Positions 1-6,781 are shown, counted from the stretch's first letter. The stretch is 6,853 bases of DNA from an uncultured Eubacteriales bacterium (GCA_900552305.1 URZD01000118.1:1-6853), one strand, 5' to 3'. Program-made: numbers and translations. The notes: generated by a model from the sequence alone, not told the origin.

Positions 1-319
1 GAACAATCGGCAGACTTACGTTCGCAATCGCGTCGGATATTCCGTACAGATAGTAAACGCTCGGTCTTGCCGCAACCGGTATCGTAAATATTGCATAAGT
101 ATATGCTCCTATTGTCATAAATCCCGCCTGTCCGAGAGAGAACTGACCTGTCATACCGTTAAGAAAATTCATGCTTACTGCGAGGAGCGCATATATCGCA
201 CCCATTTGCAGCGAAATTCTGAGCATTGAGGATGAAGGCAGTTTTCCGACAAAGAAAATTACGCCTATCAGGACCAGTGACGCTATAACGGAGCAAATTA
301 TTTTATTTGACTTTTTCAT
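1..319 (-). CDS. livM: Branched-chain amino acid type ABC transporter permease LivM (N-terminal part, cut by window edge)
   Basis: Second membrane permease of a LivFGHMJ-type (HAAT) importer. It would pair with LivH to form the channel for branched-chain or related amino acids. Only the first 106 codons are in the window, read on the minus strand from an ATG at 319-317. They run open to the edge. The N-terminus is Lys-rich and then hydrophobic (about residues 8-24). Residues 51-73 carry the family signature NFLNGMTGQFSLGQAGFMTI followed by GAY, which fits the typical LivM 'GxxGQxSLGxAxFxxIGAY' block. The start lies only 3 bases after the livH stop. A Shine-Dalgarno-like GGAGAAGGTG (complement of 326-335) sits inside the end of livH, so the two are very likely cotranscribed and translationally coupled. 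The remaining two thirds of the protein, and probably livG and livF, lie beyond the left edge. The substrate cannot be fixed from this part. Confidence 0.93.
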   Translation of the reverse strand, partial: MKKSNKIICSVIASLVLIGVIFFVGKLPSSSMLRISLQMGAIYALLAVSMNFLNGMTGQFSLGQAGFMTIGAYTYAIFTIPVAARPSVYYLYGISDAIANVSLPIV

Positions 320-322
320 AAA

Positions 323-1204
323 TTACACCTTCTCCGTAGTTTTCTCACCAAACAATCCTGTCGGGCGGAATAATAAAACAATAATCAAAATTACAAAAGT
401 AAACGCGTCGCTGAATTCCGAATATGCGCTCGCCTTAATAAATGTTTCGGACACGCCTATCAGAAATCCGCCGACCAACGCGCCCGGGATTGAACCAATA
501 CCGCCGAATACCGCGGCAGCAAAGCATTTAAGTCCCGGCAGCGAGCCTGACAAGGGATATACCTGCGGGCGCGGAACAAAGTACAGTATTGAGCCGATTG
601 CCGCAAGCGCACAGCCGATAACAAATGTTATGCTGATTACGTTGTTGATTTTGATTCCCATAAGTCTTGCAACCTCAAAATCCTTGGATACGGCACGCAT
701 TGCCATTCCGATTTTTGTTTTGTTTACAAGAAAAACAAGCGCCAAAACTATTATTATGGTTAAAACCGGTGTGATAAATGTTACAAGTGAAGTAGAAAGA
801 TTACCGATTGTAATTTTCGTATTCAAAAAACCTATCTGCGGATAGGGCTTCGGCAATGCCGAAAAGAGATAAGTAGCCAAATTCTGAAGCAGGTACGAAA
901 CGCCGATAGCCGATATCATAACCGACATTCTCGGAGCTGACCTGAGCGGCTTATAAGCGATTTTCTCGGTCAGAACACCGAGCAAAATAGTTGCCGAAAT
1001 AACTATTATAAGCGAAACATACCACGGCAAAAGAAAATCTGTCATGGCAATAATCATAAAGTAACCCGCCATCATAAATATATCGCCGTGTGCGAAATTT
1101 ATAAGTCGCAGGATACCGTAAACCATCGTATAGCCTATGGCAATCAGCGCATAGCTGCTGCCGATGGACAAACCGTTTAAACAGTTTTGTAAAAATGCAT
1201 CCAT
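323..1204 (-). CDS. livH: Branched-chain amino acid type ABC transporter permease LivH
   Basis: Integral membrane permease of a HAAT-family ABC importer, 293 residues (family usual about 290-305). Most of the chain is hydrophobic. Recognisable blocks are the N-terminal NGLSIGSSYALIAIGYTMVY (residues 10-29), LINFAHGD (34-41), MSVMISAIGVSYLLQN (93-108), the cytoplasmic loop GMAMRAVSKDFEVARLMGI (166-184) that in this family contacts the ATPases, FGGIGSIPGALVGG (233-246), and the C-terminal RPTGLFGE (280-287). The ATG at 1204 is preceded by AAGGGGG (complement of 1215-1221) with 10-base spacing, and the N-terminus aligns with the family from its first residues, so this start is well supported. 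It lies between the binding-protein gene and livM on the same strand. The gap from the binding-protein gene contains an intrinsic terminator, so livH depends on readthrough or on its own promoter. Amino-acid uptake is firm from the family; the exact substrate is inference. Confidence 0.96.
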   Translation of the reverse strand: MDAFLQNCLNGLSIGSSYALIAIGYTMVYGILRLINFAHGDIFMMAGYFMIIAMTDFLLPWYVSLIIVISATILLGVLTEKIAYKPLRSAPRMSVMISAIGVSYLLQNLATYLFSALPKPYPQIGFLNTKITIGNLSTSLVTFITPVLTIIIVLALVFLVNKTKIGMAMRAVSKDFEVARLMGIKINNVISITFVIGCALAAIGSILYFVPRPQVYPLSGSLPGLKCFAAAVFGGIGSIPGALVGGFLIGVSETFIKASAYSEFSDAFTFVILIIVLLFRPTGLFGEKTTEKV

Positions 1205-1322
1205 GGGTCGGATACCCCCTTAATTCGTGTACGGAACGCCGAGCCGTGTAGTTTTTTATAACAAACCGGCGTACCTTTAATATTTCCGTCGCGGGTTTTA
1301 TTCCGCAAAATGTATATTTATA

Positions 1323-1351
1323 AGTATAAACTTAAAAACAAAAAACAGCAA
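1323..1351 (-). promoter_or_regulatory. Possible promoter for livH-livM
   Basis: Reading the minus strand, TTGCTG (complement of 1346-1351) and TATACT (complement of 1323-1328) are separated by exactly 17 bases. The -10 matches 5 of 6 consensus positions and the -35 only 3 of 6. It would start transcription about 110 bases before the livH ATG, just past the terminator. The -35 overlaps the terminator stem, and the spacer is the terminator's U-tract, so the match could be a by-product of that T-rich run. Confidence 0.3.
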
Positions 1352-1371
1352 GGCAAGCACCTATGCCTCGC
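1334..1371 (-). terminator. Intrinsic terminator after livJ, before livH
   Basis: On the minus strand an 8-bp stem (complement of 1364-1371 with 1348-1355, one G-U pair) closes an 8-base loop. It is followed by a T-rich tract (TGTTTTTTGTTTTT, complement of 1334-1347). This is the standard layout of a Rho-independent terminator. It lies about 125 bases past the livJ stop and about 130 bases before livH. It probably ends most livJ transcripts and lowers expression of the permeases relative to the binding protein. The G-U pair and short stem suggest it may be leaky. Confidence 0.7.
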
Positions 1372-1383
1372 CGTTTCTGCCGA

Positions 1384-1419
1384 TACCGCAACCCTTGAAA
1401 CCTTCAAGCCGTTGCGGTA
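1384..1419 (-). other. Hairpin in the livJ 3' untranslated region (middle of three)
   Basis: A perfect 9-bp inverted repeat (1384-1392 with 1411-1419, taccgcaac/gttgcggta) encloses a second one, cttgaa/ttcaag (1394-1399 with 1403-1408). A small asymmetric internal loop separates them. No T-run follows on either strand, so it is not a classical terminator by itself. It may stabilise the livJ mRNA end or act together with the terminator about 13 bases further along the transcript. The function is inferred; the structure is read directly. Confidence 0.55.
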
Positions 1420-1440
1420 ATCCCAAGTGACGGATAACCG

Positions 1441-1472
1441 ACACACGCTCTGTTTTCCGACAGAGCGTGTGT
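1441..1472 (-). other. Strong hairpin just after the livJ stop codon
   Basis: A perfect 13-bp inverted repeat, acacacgctctgt (1441-1453) with acagagcgtgtgt (1460-1472), has a 6-base loop. It starts 22 bases after the livJ stop on the minus strand. No T-tract follows it in either direction. A stable stem so close to the stop codon suits a barrier to 3'-to-5' exonucleases that would protect the livJ message after termination downstream. That role is inference; a protein-binding dyad is an alternative. Confidence 0.55.
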
Positions 1473-1494
1473 TGTCGATTCCGCTAATAACCGT

Positions 1495-2697
1495 TTAGTC
1501 AACAGCGGTAAATTTACCGTCTGTACTCTGGGTTCCGATAAATACGAACTTGCCGCCCTTTACGGTCTTGATGTATGCCATATTCTTGTTTGCATCGCCG
1601 TTTTCATCAAATGAAAGGTCACCTGTTACGCCTGTTGTCTTGAGCTGTGCAAGCGCATCGCGGATTGCGGTTGAATCTGTAGAATCAGCCTTCTCTATCG
1701 CGTCAACAATTACATTGTATGTGTCGTAGCCAAGAGCCGAAACCGCCGCAACACCGTCAGAGCCGCCGTTGAGCTTTATATTCTTGCTGTCGGAATTGAG
1801 ATATTCCTTAAAGCCTTTAACGAAGTCCGCAGCTGTCGGGTCATTTTCATCAAAGAATGTCGAGAAAGTAACTCCCTCGCAGTTCTCTGCGCCCGCGTTC
1901 TGGATAATTGTTTCGTTCTCCCAGGTGTCGCCTGCCATAATCGGACAGGTGATGCCAAGCTCTCTTGCCTGCTTGATTACAAGACCCGCTGTCGCGATTG
2001 ATGACGGGCAGAAGATAACCTCGGGATTCTTTGCCTTTGCAGCCGTAAGAATCGCGTTAAAGTCAGACTCGTTTGTGTTATATGTTCCCTCATAAACGAG
2101 GTCGCCCTTGTATGCGGACTTGAAGTAGTTTGCAAGACCTGTTGAGTAGTCGTCACCGTTCTGAGAAATAACAGCAGCCGTCTTGCATTCTTTTGTTATT
2201 CCTGCATAGTTAGCCATTACGGTACCCTGGAACGGATCAAGGAAGCAAACTCTGAAATAGTAGTCATTTCCCGCCGTAACCTGCGGATTTGTGCATGAGC
2301 AGCCAACCGCCGGAATCTTTGCGTCAGCAAAGGTCGATCCCGCAGCGATGGAAACGCCGCTGCCGTATGAGCCGATAACAGCCTTAACGCCGTTGGAAAC
2401 AAGAGTCTGTGCAGCCGTTACCGCAGCCGACTTATCGGACTGGTTGTCCACCTCGACAAGCTCAATCTTGTATTCCTTGCCGCCGACGGTAACCGTGCTT
2501 CTGATAGAGTTTGCGTAGCGCGCACCGAGTACCTCCTGTACACCGCCGCCGCCGTTCTCGCCCGTTGTAGGCTCAAACACACCGATTTTGATTACATCGC
2601 CGTTGTCCGTACCTGCGTTATTGCCGCCACCGCCGCAAGCCGTAAGACACATAGCGGCAAGCGTAAACGCCATTACCAATGCAAGTATTCTTTTCAT
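1495..2697 (-). CDS. livJ: Lipid-anchored branched-chain amino acid type ABC transporter substrate-binding protein (LivJ/LivK family)
   Basis: Captures the substrate outside the membrane and delivers it to LivH-LivM. It has 400 residues. An n-region MKR, a hydrophobic core and a lipobox LTAC with Cys21 mark a signal-peptidase-II lipoprotein. A Gly/Asn-rich linker (22-33) follows. The mature part is a type I periplasmic-binding fold of the Peripla_BP_6 kind: IKIGVFEPTTG (36-46), AVIGSYGSGVSIAAG (106-120), CTNPQVT (135-141), YYFRVCFLDPFQG (146-158), GDDYSTGLANYF (181-192), TNESDF (208-213) and GDTWEN (256-261). The start is supported by GGAGG (complement of 2706-2710), 8 bases upstream. It is first in the minus-strand transcription unit, ahead of livH-livM, with three hairpins between. 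Sequence alone does not separate leucine/isoleucine/valine binding from other amino acids or amides, so the symbol names the family. The mature domain has seven cysteines, unusual for an exported protein and suggestive of an anaerobe. Confidence 0.95.
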   Translation of the reverse strand: MKRILALVMAFTLAAMCLTACGGGGNNAGTDNGDVIKIGVFEPTTGENGGGGVQEVLGARYANSIRSTVTVGGKEYKIELVEVDNQSDKSAAVTAAQTLVSNGVKAVIGSYGSGVSIAAGSTFADAKIPAVGCSCTNPQVTAGNDYYFRVCFLDPFQGTVMANYAGITKECKTAAVISQNGDDYSTGLANYFKSAYKGDLVYEGTYNTNESDFNAILTAAKAKNPEVIFCPSSIATAGLVIKQARELGITCPIMAGDTWENETIIQNAGAENCEGVTFSTFFDENDPTAADFVKGFKEYLNSDSKNIKLNGGSDGVAAVSALGYDTYNVIVDAIEKADSTDSTAIRDALAQLKTTGVTGDLSFDENGDANKNMAYIKTVKGGKFVFIGTQSTDGKFTAVD

Positions 2698-2737
2698 AAA
2701 TAATTCCTCCCCAATCTAAGCTTATTTTTTAGCCTTT

Positions 2738-2778
2738 ATTATATCCTCTATTTTATAACAAAACGCTGAATTTTGCAA
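2738..2778 (-). promoter_or_regulatory. Candidate promoter(s) for livJ
   Basis: On the minus strand TTGCAA (complement of 2773-2778) and TAAAAT (complement of 2750-2755) are spaced by 17 bases. They match sigma-A consensus at 4 of 6 and 5 of 6 positions. Seven bases further downstream is a perfect TATAAT (complement of 2738-2743), but its own -35 region is poor. Either would give a leader of about 35 to 50 bases ending in the livJ ribosome binding site. The element is read directly; activity is inferred. Confidence 0.5.
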
Positions 2779-2896
2779 GTTTTTTTTATAATTTTTTAAC
2801 ATTTATTTAAACCTCTGTGCATTTTCAACAAAATTCATTATGTACTATTGGCATATTTTGTCCTAAAGAAAACAGAAAATTACGTTTAATGTATTT

Positions 2897-2924
2897 TTAA
2901 CCTTATATACGTCCATAATAGAAT
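2897..2924 (+). promoter_or_regulatory. Possible promoter for the ptsI operon
   Basis: TTAACC (2897-2902) and TAGAAT (2919-2924) are 16 bases apart and match the sigma-A -35 and -10 at 4 of 6 and 5 of 6 positions. Transcription would start near 2931 and leave a short leader of about 28 bases. The region is very AT-rich, so chance matches are common; CATAAT at 2914-2919 is an alternative -10. No terminator-antiterminator structure of the GlcT/LicT type is visible in the leader. Confidence 0.35.
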
Positions 2925-2958
2925 ACGAAAATGCTCTTTTTGAAAGGACTATATTCTG

Positions 2959-4578
2959 ATGACAGAAATTAACGGAAAAAGCGTGTATAACGCCATAGCA
3001 ATGGGAAAATTATTTTTTTACAACCACGGAGGCGGCACTGTAAAACGCAGAAAAATCACTGATTCGAACAGCGAAATCGAGCGTTTTCGCTCCGCCTGTG
3101 CCGATGCAACCCGCGAGCTGGACAGCCTTTACGATAAAGCCTGCGGAGAGGTTGGCGAAGCAAATGCGCAGATTTTTCAGATACACAAGCTGATGCTTGA
3201 GGACACGGATTACCTCGGCGCAATCGAAAACACAATCGCAACACAGCTTGTGAATGCGGAATACGCGGTAAGCCGCACCTCCGATCTGTTTGCCAAGACA
3301 TTTTCGGAAATGGATAATGAATACATGAACGCACGCCCGGCGGACGTTCACGATATTTCTCTGCGGCTTATAAAGATACTCGAAGGTGAACACAGCCGCG
3401 AACGCACGCTCACGGAGCCTGTTATAATAGTTGCGGACGACCTGACGCCGAGTGAAACAGTTCAGCTTGACAAGGAAAAAATTGTCGGGTTTGTAACCTT
3501 CGGAGGGTCGCAGACCTCGCATACCGCTATTCTGGCGCGGACAATGAACATCCCCGCGCTTATAGGCACGGGTGAAATAGACCTTTCTCACGACGGTAAA
3601 ACCGCCATACTTGACGGCAGCAGCGGAATACTGTATATAAACCCCGATGACGATAAAATTATCGATTTTAAAATCCGCAAAAAGCTCGACGAAGAACACA
3701 ATCAGCTGCTGCTCCGCCTGAAGGGCAAGCCGAACGAAACAAAAAGCGGCAAAAGCGTCAGGGTATATGCAAACATCGGCGACCCGCATGACGTTCCTGC
3801 CGTGATAGCCAATGATGCGGGCGGAATCGGACTTTTCCGCAGCGAATTTATATATCTTGAAAAAGACCGTTTTCCAACCGAGGACGAGCAGTTTCTCAAA
3901 TACCGCGACGCAGCGGAAAAAATAGGCGGAAAACCACTTATCGTACGAACGCTTGACATAGGCGCGGACAAGAAAATTGACTATTTTGAGCTGCCTGAGG
4001 AGGAAAATCCTGCCTTGGGATTCCGTGCGATACGCATATGCCTTTCGCGTGAGGAAATATTTAAAACGCAACTGCGCGCCCTCCTCCGCGCTTCTGCCTA
4101 CGGAAATATCGCAATCATGTTTCCTATGATAATCTCTGTTGACGAGGTAAGAGCGGCAAAAAAAATTCTTGACGAGATAAAAAAGGAGCTTTCTCTCGAA
4201 GGCATCCCTTTTAAGCAAAATATCGAAGTCGGAATAATGATTGAAACGCCCGCCGCTGCCGTAATAAGCAACCTTCTTGCGCCGGAGGTTGACTTTTTCA
4301 GTATAGGAACAAACGATTTAACACAGTACACTCTTGCAATCGACCGTCAAAACCATAGCCTCGACCGCTTTTTCGACCCGCACCACCCGGCGCTGCTGCG
4401 GCTGATTGAAACAACCGTCCAAAACGCTCACAGGCACGGAATATGGGCTGGTATCTGCGGCGAGCTTGCCGCGGACATGACGCTTACCGAAGCCTTCCTC
4501 AAAATGGGCGTTGACGAGCTGTCGGTTTCGCCGTCGTACATCCTTCGCCTGCGCGAAAAAATCCGCGGTCTTGACTGA
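2959..4578 (+). CDS. ptsI: Phosphoenolpyruvate-protein phosphotransferase (PTS Enzyme I)
   Basis: Cytoplasmic Enzyme I: it autophosphorylates from phosphoenolpyruvate and passes the phosphate to HPr. It has 539 residues, within the normal 540-580 range. Domain order is the N-terminal HPr-binding region (about 35-140), the phosphohistidine swivel domain and the C-terminal PEP-binding TIM barrel (about 260-539). The active-site block GGSQTSHTAILART (182-195) places the phospho-accepting His at 188. PEP-site residues known from the E. coli enzyme are all present: Arg294 in GLFRSEF, Arg330 in VRTLDIGADK, Glu429 in MIETPAA, Asn452-Asp453 in GTNDLTQY and the acid-base Cys500 in GICGE. An intact catalytic enzyme is therefore expected. 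AAAGGA (2943-2948) sits 10 bases before the ATG. It heads a plus-strand operon and is followed after 49 bases by an EIIA gene. The usual partner ptsH is not adjacent, which is a departure from the common ptsHI arrangement. Confidence 0.98.
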   Translation: MTEINGKSVYNAIAMGKLFFYNHGGGTVKRRKITDSNSEIERFRSACADATRELDSLYDKACGEVGEANAQIFQIHKLMLEDTDYLGAIENTIATQLVNAEYAVSRTSDLFAKTFSEMDNEYMNARPADVHDISLRLIKILEGEHSRERTLTEPVIIVADDLTPSETVQLDKEKIVGFVTFGGSQTSHTAILARTMNIPALIGTGEIDLSHDGKTAILDGSSGILYINPDDDKIIDFKIRKKLDEEHNQLLLRLKGKPNETKSGKSVRVYANIGDPHDVPAVIANDAGGIGLFRSEFIYLEKDRFPTEDEQFLKYRDAAEKIGGKPLIVRTLDIGADKKIDYFELPEEENPALGFRAIRICLSREEIFKTQLRALLRASAYGNIAIMFPMIISVDEVRAAKKILDEIKKELSLEGIPFKQNIEVGIMIETPAAAVISNLLAPEVDFFSIGTNDLTQYTLAIDRQNHSLDRFFDPHHPALLRLIETTVQNAHRHGIWAGICGELAADMTLTEAFLKMGVDELSVSPSYILRLREKIRGLD

Positions 4579-4627
4579 CGTATCTGTTTTTTTGCATAAA
4601 AAATTTTACTGAGAAAGGATTTCATAT

Positions 4628-5101
4628 ATGTTTGGTATCTTAAAAAAAGAAAAAACTCTTGCAGCGCCGGTTTCCGGCGAGATAATCGGCATTGACAAGG
4701 TTCCCGACCAAGTATTTTCGCAGAAAATTCTCGGCGAGGGCTTTGCAGTTATTCCCGATAACGGCAGCATTGTCAGTCCGGCAAACGGCACGGTTACCGA
4801 GGTGTCGGAAACTCTGCACGCCTACTGCATTACAAGCGATGACGGACTGGAAATACTTGTTCATATCGGTATTGATACGGTTGAGCTGAAGGGCAGCGGT
4901 TTTACCGCACAGGTACACCGCGGTGACAAGGTGAACGTAGGTACGCCCCTTGCAACAGCGGATTTGAAAAAAATATCGGAAAGCGGCTACAAAACCGTAA
5001 CCGTTGTCGTGATTACAAATTCCGACCACTTGAAAAGTTTTTCGGTCAGCGAGCAAAAAAACGCAGCTGCGGGCGCGCCCGTTTTTATATACAAACTATA
5101 A
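4628..5101 (+). CDS. crr: PTS glucose-family EIIA component, stand-alone (EIIA-Glc/Crr type)
   Basis: Soluble phosphocarrier that takes phosphate from HPr and gives it to the EIIB domain of the transporter. It has 157 residues, a single EIIA-1 (glucose permease type) domain. Visible family blocks are LAAPVSGEIIGIDKVPDQVF (11-30), GEGFAVIP (37-44), SPANGTV (50-56), LHAYCITSDDGLEILVHIGIDTV (63-85) and LKGSGF (87-92). His79 in VHIGIDTV is the expected phosphorylation site. His64 is the conserved partner (His90 and His75 in E. coli Crr). GAAAGGA (4613-4619) lies 8 bases before the ATG. It follows ptsI by 49 bases and precedes the EIICB gene by 18, so the three are one operon. Many Firmicutes fuse this domain to the C-terminus of the glucose transporter; here it is separate. 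A free EIIA could serve more than one EIICB and may take part in carbon signalling, but that is inference. Confidence 0.96.
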   Translation: MFGILKKEKTLAAPVSGEIIGIDKVPDQVFSQKILGEGFAVIPDNGSIVSPANGTVTEVSETLHAYCITSDDGLEILVHIGIDTVELKGSGFTAQVHRGDKVNVGTPLATADLKKISESGYKTVTVVVITNSDHLKSFSVSEQKNAAAGAPVFIYKL

Positions 5102-5104
5102 ATG

Positions 5105-5110
5105 AAAGGA
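5105..5110 (+). promoter_or_regulatory. Ribosome binding site that sets the EIICB start at 5120
   Basis: AAAGGA lies 9 bases before the ATG at 5120. The same AAAGGA motif precedes ptsI and the EIIA gene at 8-10 bases. An in-frame ATG at 5102 lies directly after the upstream stop codon. It would put this motif inside the coding region and leave its own start without a comparable site. The downstream ATG is therefore preferred. Confidence 0.8.
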
Positions 5111-5119
5111 ACATCAGCT

Positions 5120-6706
5120 ATGAAAGAAAAGAAAGAAAACGCGCTTTTCAGCGTACTGCAGCGCGTCGGACGCTCGTTTATGCTTCCGATTGCGCTTTTG
5201 CCGATTGCCGGACTGCTACTCGGCATAGGCTCATCCCTTACAAACGCAACCACCATTTCCGCATATCACCTTGAAAAGTTTCTCGGCGAGGGGACATTTC
5301 TTCATTCGATAATGCAGATTCTTGCGCAGACGGGAAATATTGTTTTTTCCAATCTGCCGATTATTTTCGCTATGGGTGTTGCCCTCGGCATGGCAGAAAA
5401 GGAGCAAGGTACGGCAGTGCTGTCCGCCGCCATTGCGTTCTTTATCATGCACCAGACAATTTCAACCCTGCTTGACATAAACGGTCAGCTTGAATCGGGA
5501 GCAATGCTCTCGGGTACAGTTTCGGATGTTGTCGGAATCCCATCGCTTGAAATGGGCGTTTTCGGCGGAATCATAGTCGGTCTTGGGGTCGCGGCACTCC
5601 ATAACCGATTTTACAAAATTCAGCTGCCGACCGTTATCTCATTTTTCGGCGGCGTCAGATTTATCCCGATAATATCAACCTTTGTTTTTATAATTGTCGG
5701 AGCATTGATGTATTTTATCTGGCCGTATATCCAAAAAGGAATATACTCGCTCGGAAATCTTGTGCTCGGGTCGGGCTACTTCGGCACGTTTATATACGGT
5801 ACAATAGAGCGCGCGCTCATTCCGTTCGGTCTGCACCATGTATTTTATATGCCGTTCTGGCAGACAGGTCTTGGCGGCACAATGGCTGTTGACGGTCAAA
5901 CGGTCGCAGGAGCGCAAAACATCTTTTTTGCCCAGCTTGCATCCCCGAATGTGAATGAGTTTTCCGTTGAGGCAACCCGTTTTATGAGCGGAAAGTTTCC
6001 GCTTATGATATTCGGTCTGCCGGGCGCGGCGCTTGCGATGTATTCCACTGCAAAGCCGTCAAAGAAAAAAGTTGCGGGCGGTCTTTTGCTTTCCGCCGCG
6101 CTCACTTCTATTATAACGGGTATAACGGAGCCGCTGGAATTTACATTTCTGTTCGTTGCGCCGCTGCTTTACGTTATACACTGCGTGTTTGCCGGACTTG
6201 CCTATATGCTTATGCACATTTTGAATGTCGGAGTCGGAATGACCTTTTCCGGCGGCGTAATCGACCTTTTCCTTTTCGGAATACTCCAAGGTAACGCAAA
6301 AACGCATTGGGTAAATATTATCTGGGTCGGAATAATCTACTTTATTGTGTACTACTTTGTATTTATGCTGCTGATAAAGAAATTCGACTTTATAACTCCG
6401 GGTCGTGAGGATGACATGACGGAAACAAAGCTGTATACCAGAAAGGATGTCGACGCGGCAAAGACAGACCGGTCCGCACTAATTCTTGAAGGTCTCGGCG
6501 GCAAGGATAACCTTGCAAACCTCGACTGCTGCGCAACAAGACTGCGCGTTACCGTCAAAAACGGCGGACTTGTAAATGACGCCTTGCTTAAAGAAAGCGG
6601 CGCGTCGGCGGTGATAAAAAGTGGCTCCGGCGTGCAGGTAATTTACGGACCGCGCGTAACTGTAATAAAAAGTAATCTGGAGGACTACCTCGATTCGTTA
6701 AAATAG
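5120..6706 (+). CDS. ptsG: PTS sugar transporter EIICB, glucose/maltose type
   Basis: Membrane sugar importer that phosphorylates its substrate during transport. It has 528 residues from the preferred ATG at 5120; a start at 5102 would add six. The EIIC domain spans about 8-425: RSFMLPIALLPIAGLLLGIGSS (18-39), GIPSLEMGVFGG (139-150), FFGGVRFIPIIS (175-186), GLHHVFYMPFWQT (237-249), GLPGAALAMY (299-308) and the sugar-site GITEPLEF (334-341). A linker with TPGRE (426-430) leads to the EIIB domain (about 451-528). Its LDCCATRLRV block (468-477) gives Cys471 as the phosphorylation site. The domain order IIC-IIB and the motifs match the glucose/glucosamine/maltose family. The stretch around GGTMAVDGQTVAGAQNIFFA (252-271) resembles both clostridial glucose permeases and E. 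coli MalX. Glucose is the likeliest substrate, but maltose or another glucoside is possible, so the symbol is tentative. EIIA is supplied by the gene 18 bases upstream. The gene ends the operon. Confidence 0.95.
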   Translation: MKEKKENALFSVLQRVGRSFMLPIALLPIAGLLLGIGSSLTNATTISAYHLEKFLGEGTFLHSIMQILAQTGNIVFSNLPIIFAMGVALGMAEKEQGTAVLSAAIAFFIMHQTISTLLDINGQLESGAMLSGTVSDVVGIPSLEMGVFGGIIVGLGVAALHNRFYKIQLPTVISFFGGVRFIPIISTFVFIIVGALMYFIWPYIQKGIYSLGNLVLGSGYFGTFIYGTIERALIPFGLHHVFYMPFWQTGLGGTMAVDGQTVAGAQNIFFAQLASPNVNEFSVEATRFMSGKFPLMIFGLPGAALAMYSTAKPSKKKVAGGLLLSAALTSIITGITEPLEFTFLFVAPLLYVIHCVFAGLAYMLMHILNVGVGMTFSGGVIDLFLFGILQGNAKTHWVNIIWVGIIYFIVYYFVFMLLIKKFDFITPGREDDMTETKLYTRKDVDAAKTDRSALILEGLGGKDNLANLDCCATRLRVTVKNGGLVNDALLKESGASAVIKSGSGVQVIYGPRVTVIKSNLEDYLDSLK

Positions 6707-6741
6707 AATTAAACGCAGATAAATCCACCTGTTTTATTTGG

Positions 6742-6768
6742 CGCGGCACGGAAAAATTCCGTGCCGCG
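6742..6768 (+). other. Perfect 12-bp hairpin after the EIICB gene
   Basis: cgcggcacggaa (6742-6753) and ttccgtgccgcg (6757-6768) form a perfect GC-rich stem with a 3-base loop. It begins 35 bases after the EIICB stop. No T-tract follows on either strand, so it is not a complete intrinsic terminator. It precedes a proper terminator by 13 bases and may protect the 3' end of the operon mRNA. Confidence 0.6.
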
Positions 6769-6781
6769 TCAGACTGTAGAC

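Noticed and set aside
171..845. Open frame of 224 codons on the plus strand across livM and livH
   Set aside because: It runs antisense over two clearly recognisable permease genes and its product resembles no known family.
2885..2916. Imperfect dyad beginning and ending in ACGT before ptsI as a possible operator
   Set aside because: ACGT is itself palindromic and the arms between match poorly; in AT-rich DNA this is not better than chance.
3010..4218. Open frame of 402 codons on the minus strand inside ptsI
   Set aside because: It lies exactly codon-on-codon antisense to ptsI. In that register stops appear only opposite TTA, CTA and TCA codons, which ptsI avoids there. The translation has no recognisable domain, and the sense strand encodes an intact Enzyme I.
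4579..4627. T-run between ptsI and the EIIA gene as a terminator
   Set aside because: No stable stem precedes the T-run; it is simply AT-rich spacer with the EIIA ribosome binding site.
4640..5056. Open frame of 138 codons on the minus strand inside the EIIA gene
   Set aside because: It is in the same codon-on-codon antisense register as the EIIA gene, explained by codon choice; no family resemblance.
5102..5119. Upstream in-frame ATG as the start of the EIICB gene
   Set aside because: It would place the AAAGGA ribosome binding site within the coding region. The ATG at 5120 has the correct spacing and matches the family N-terminus.
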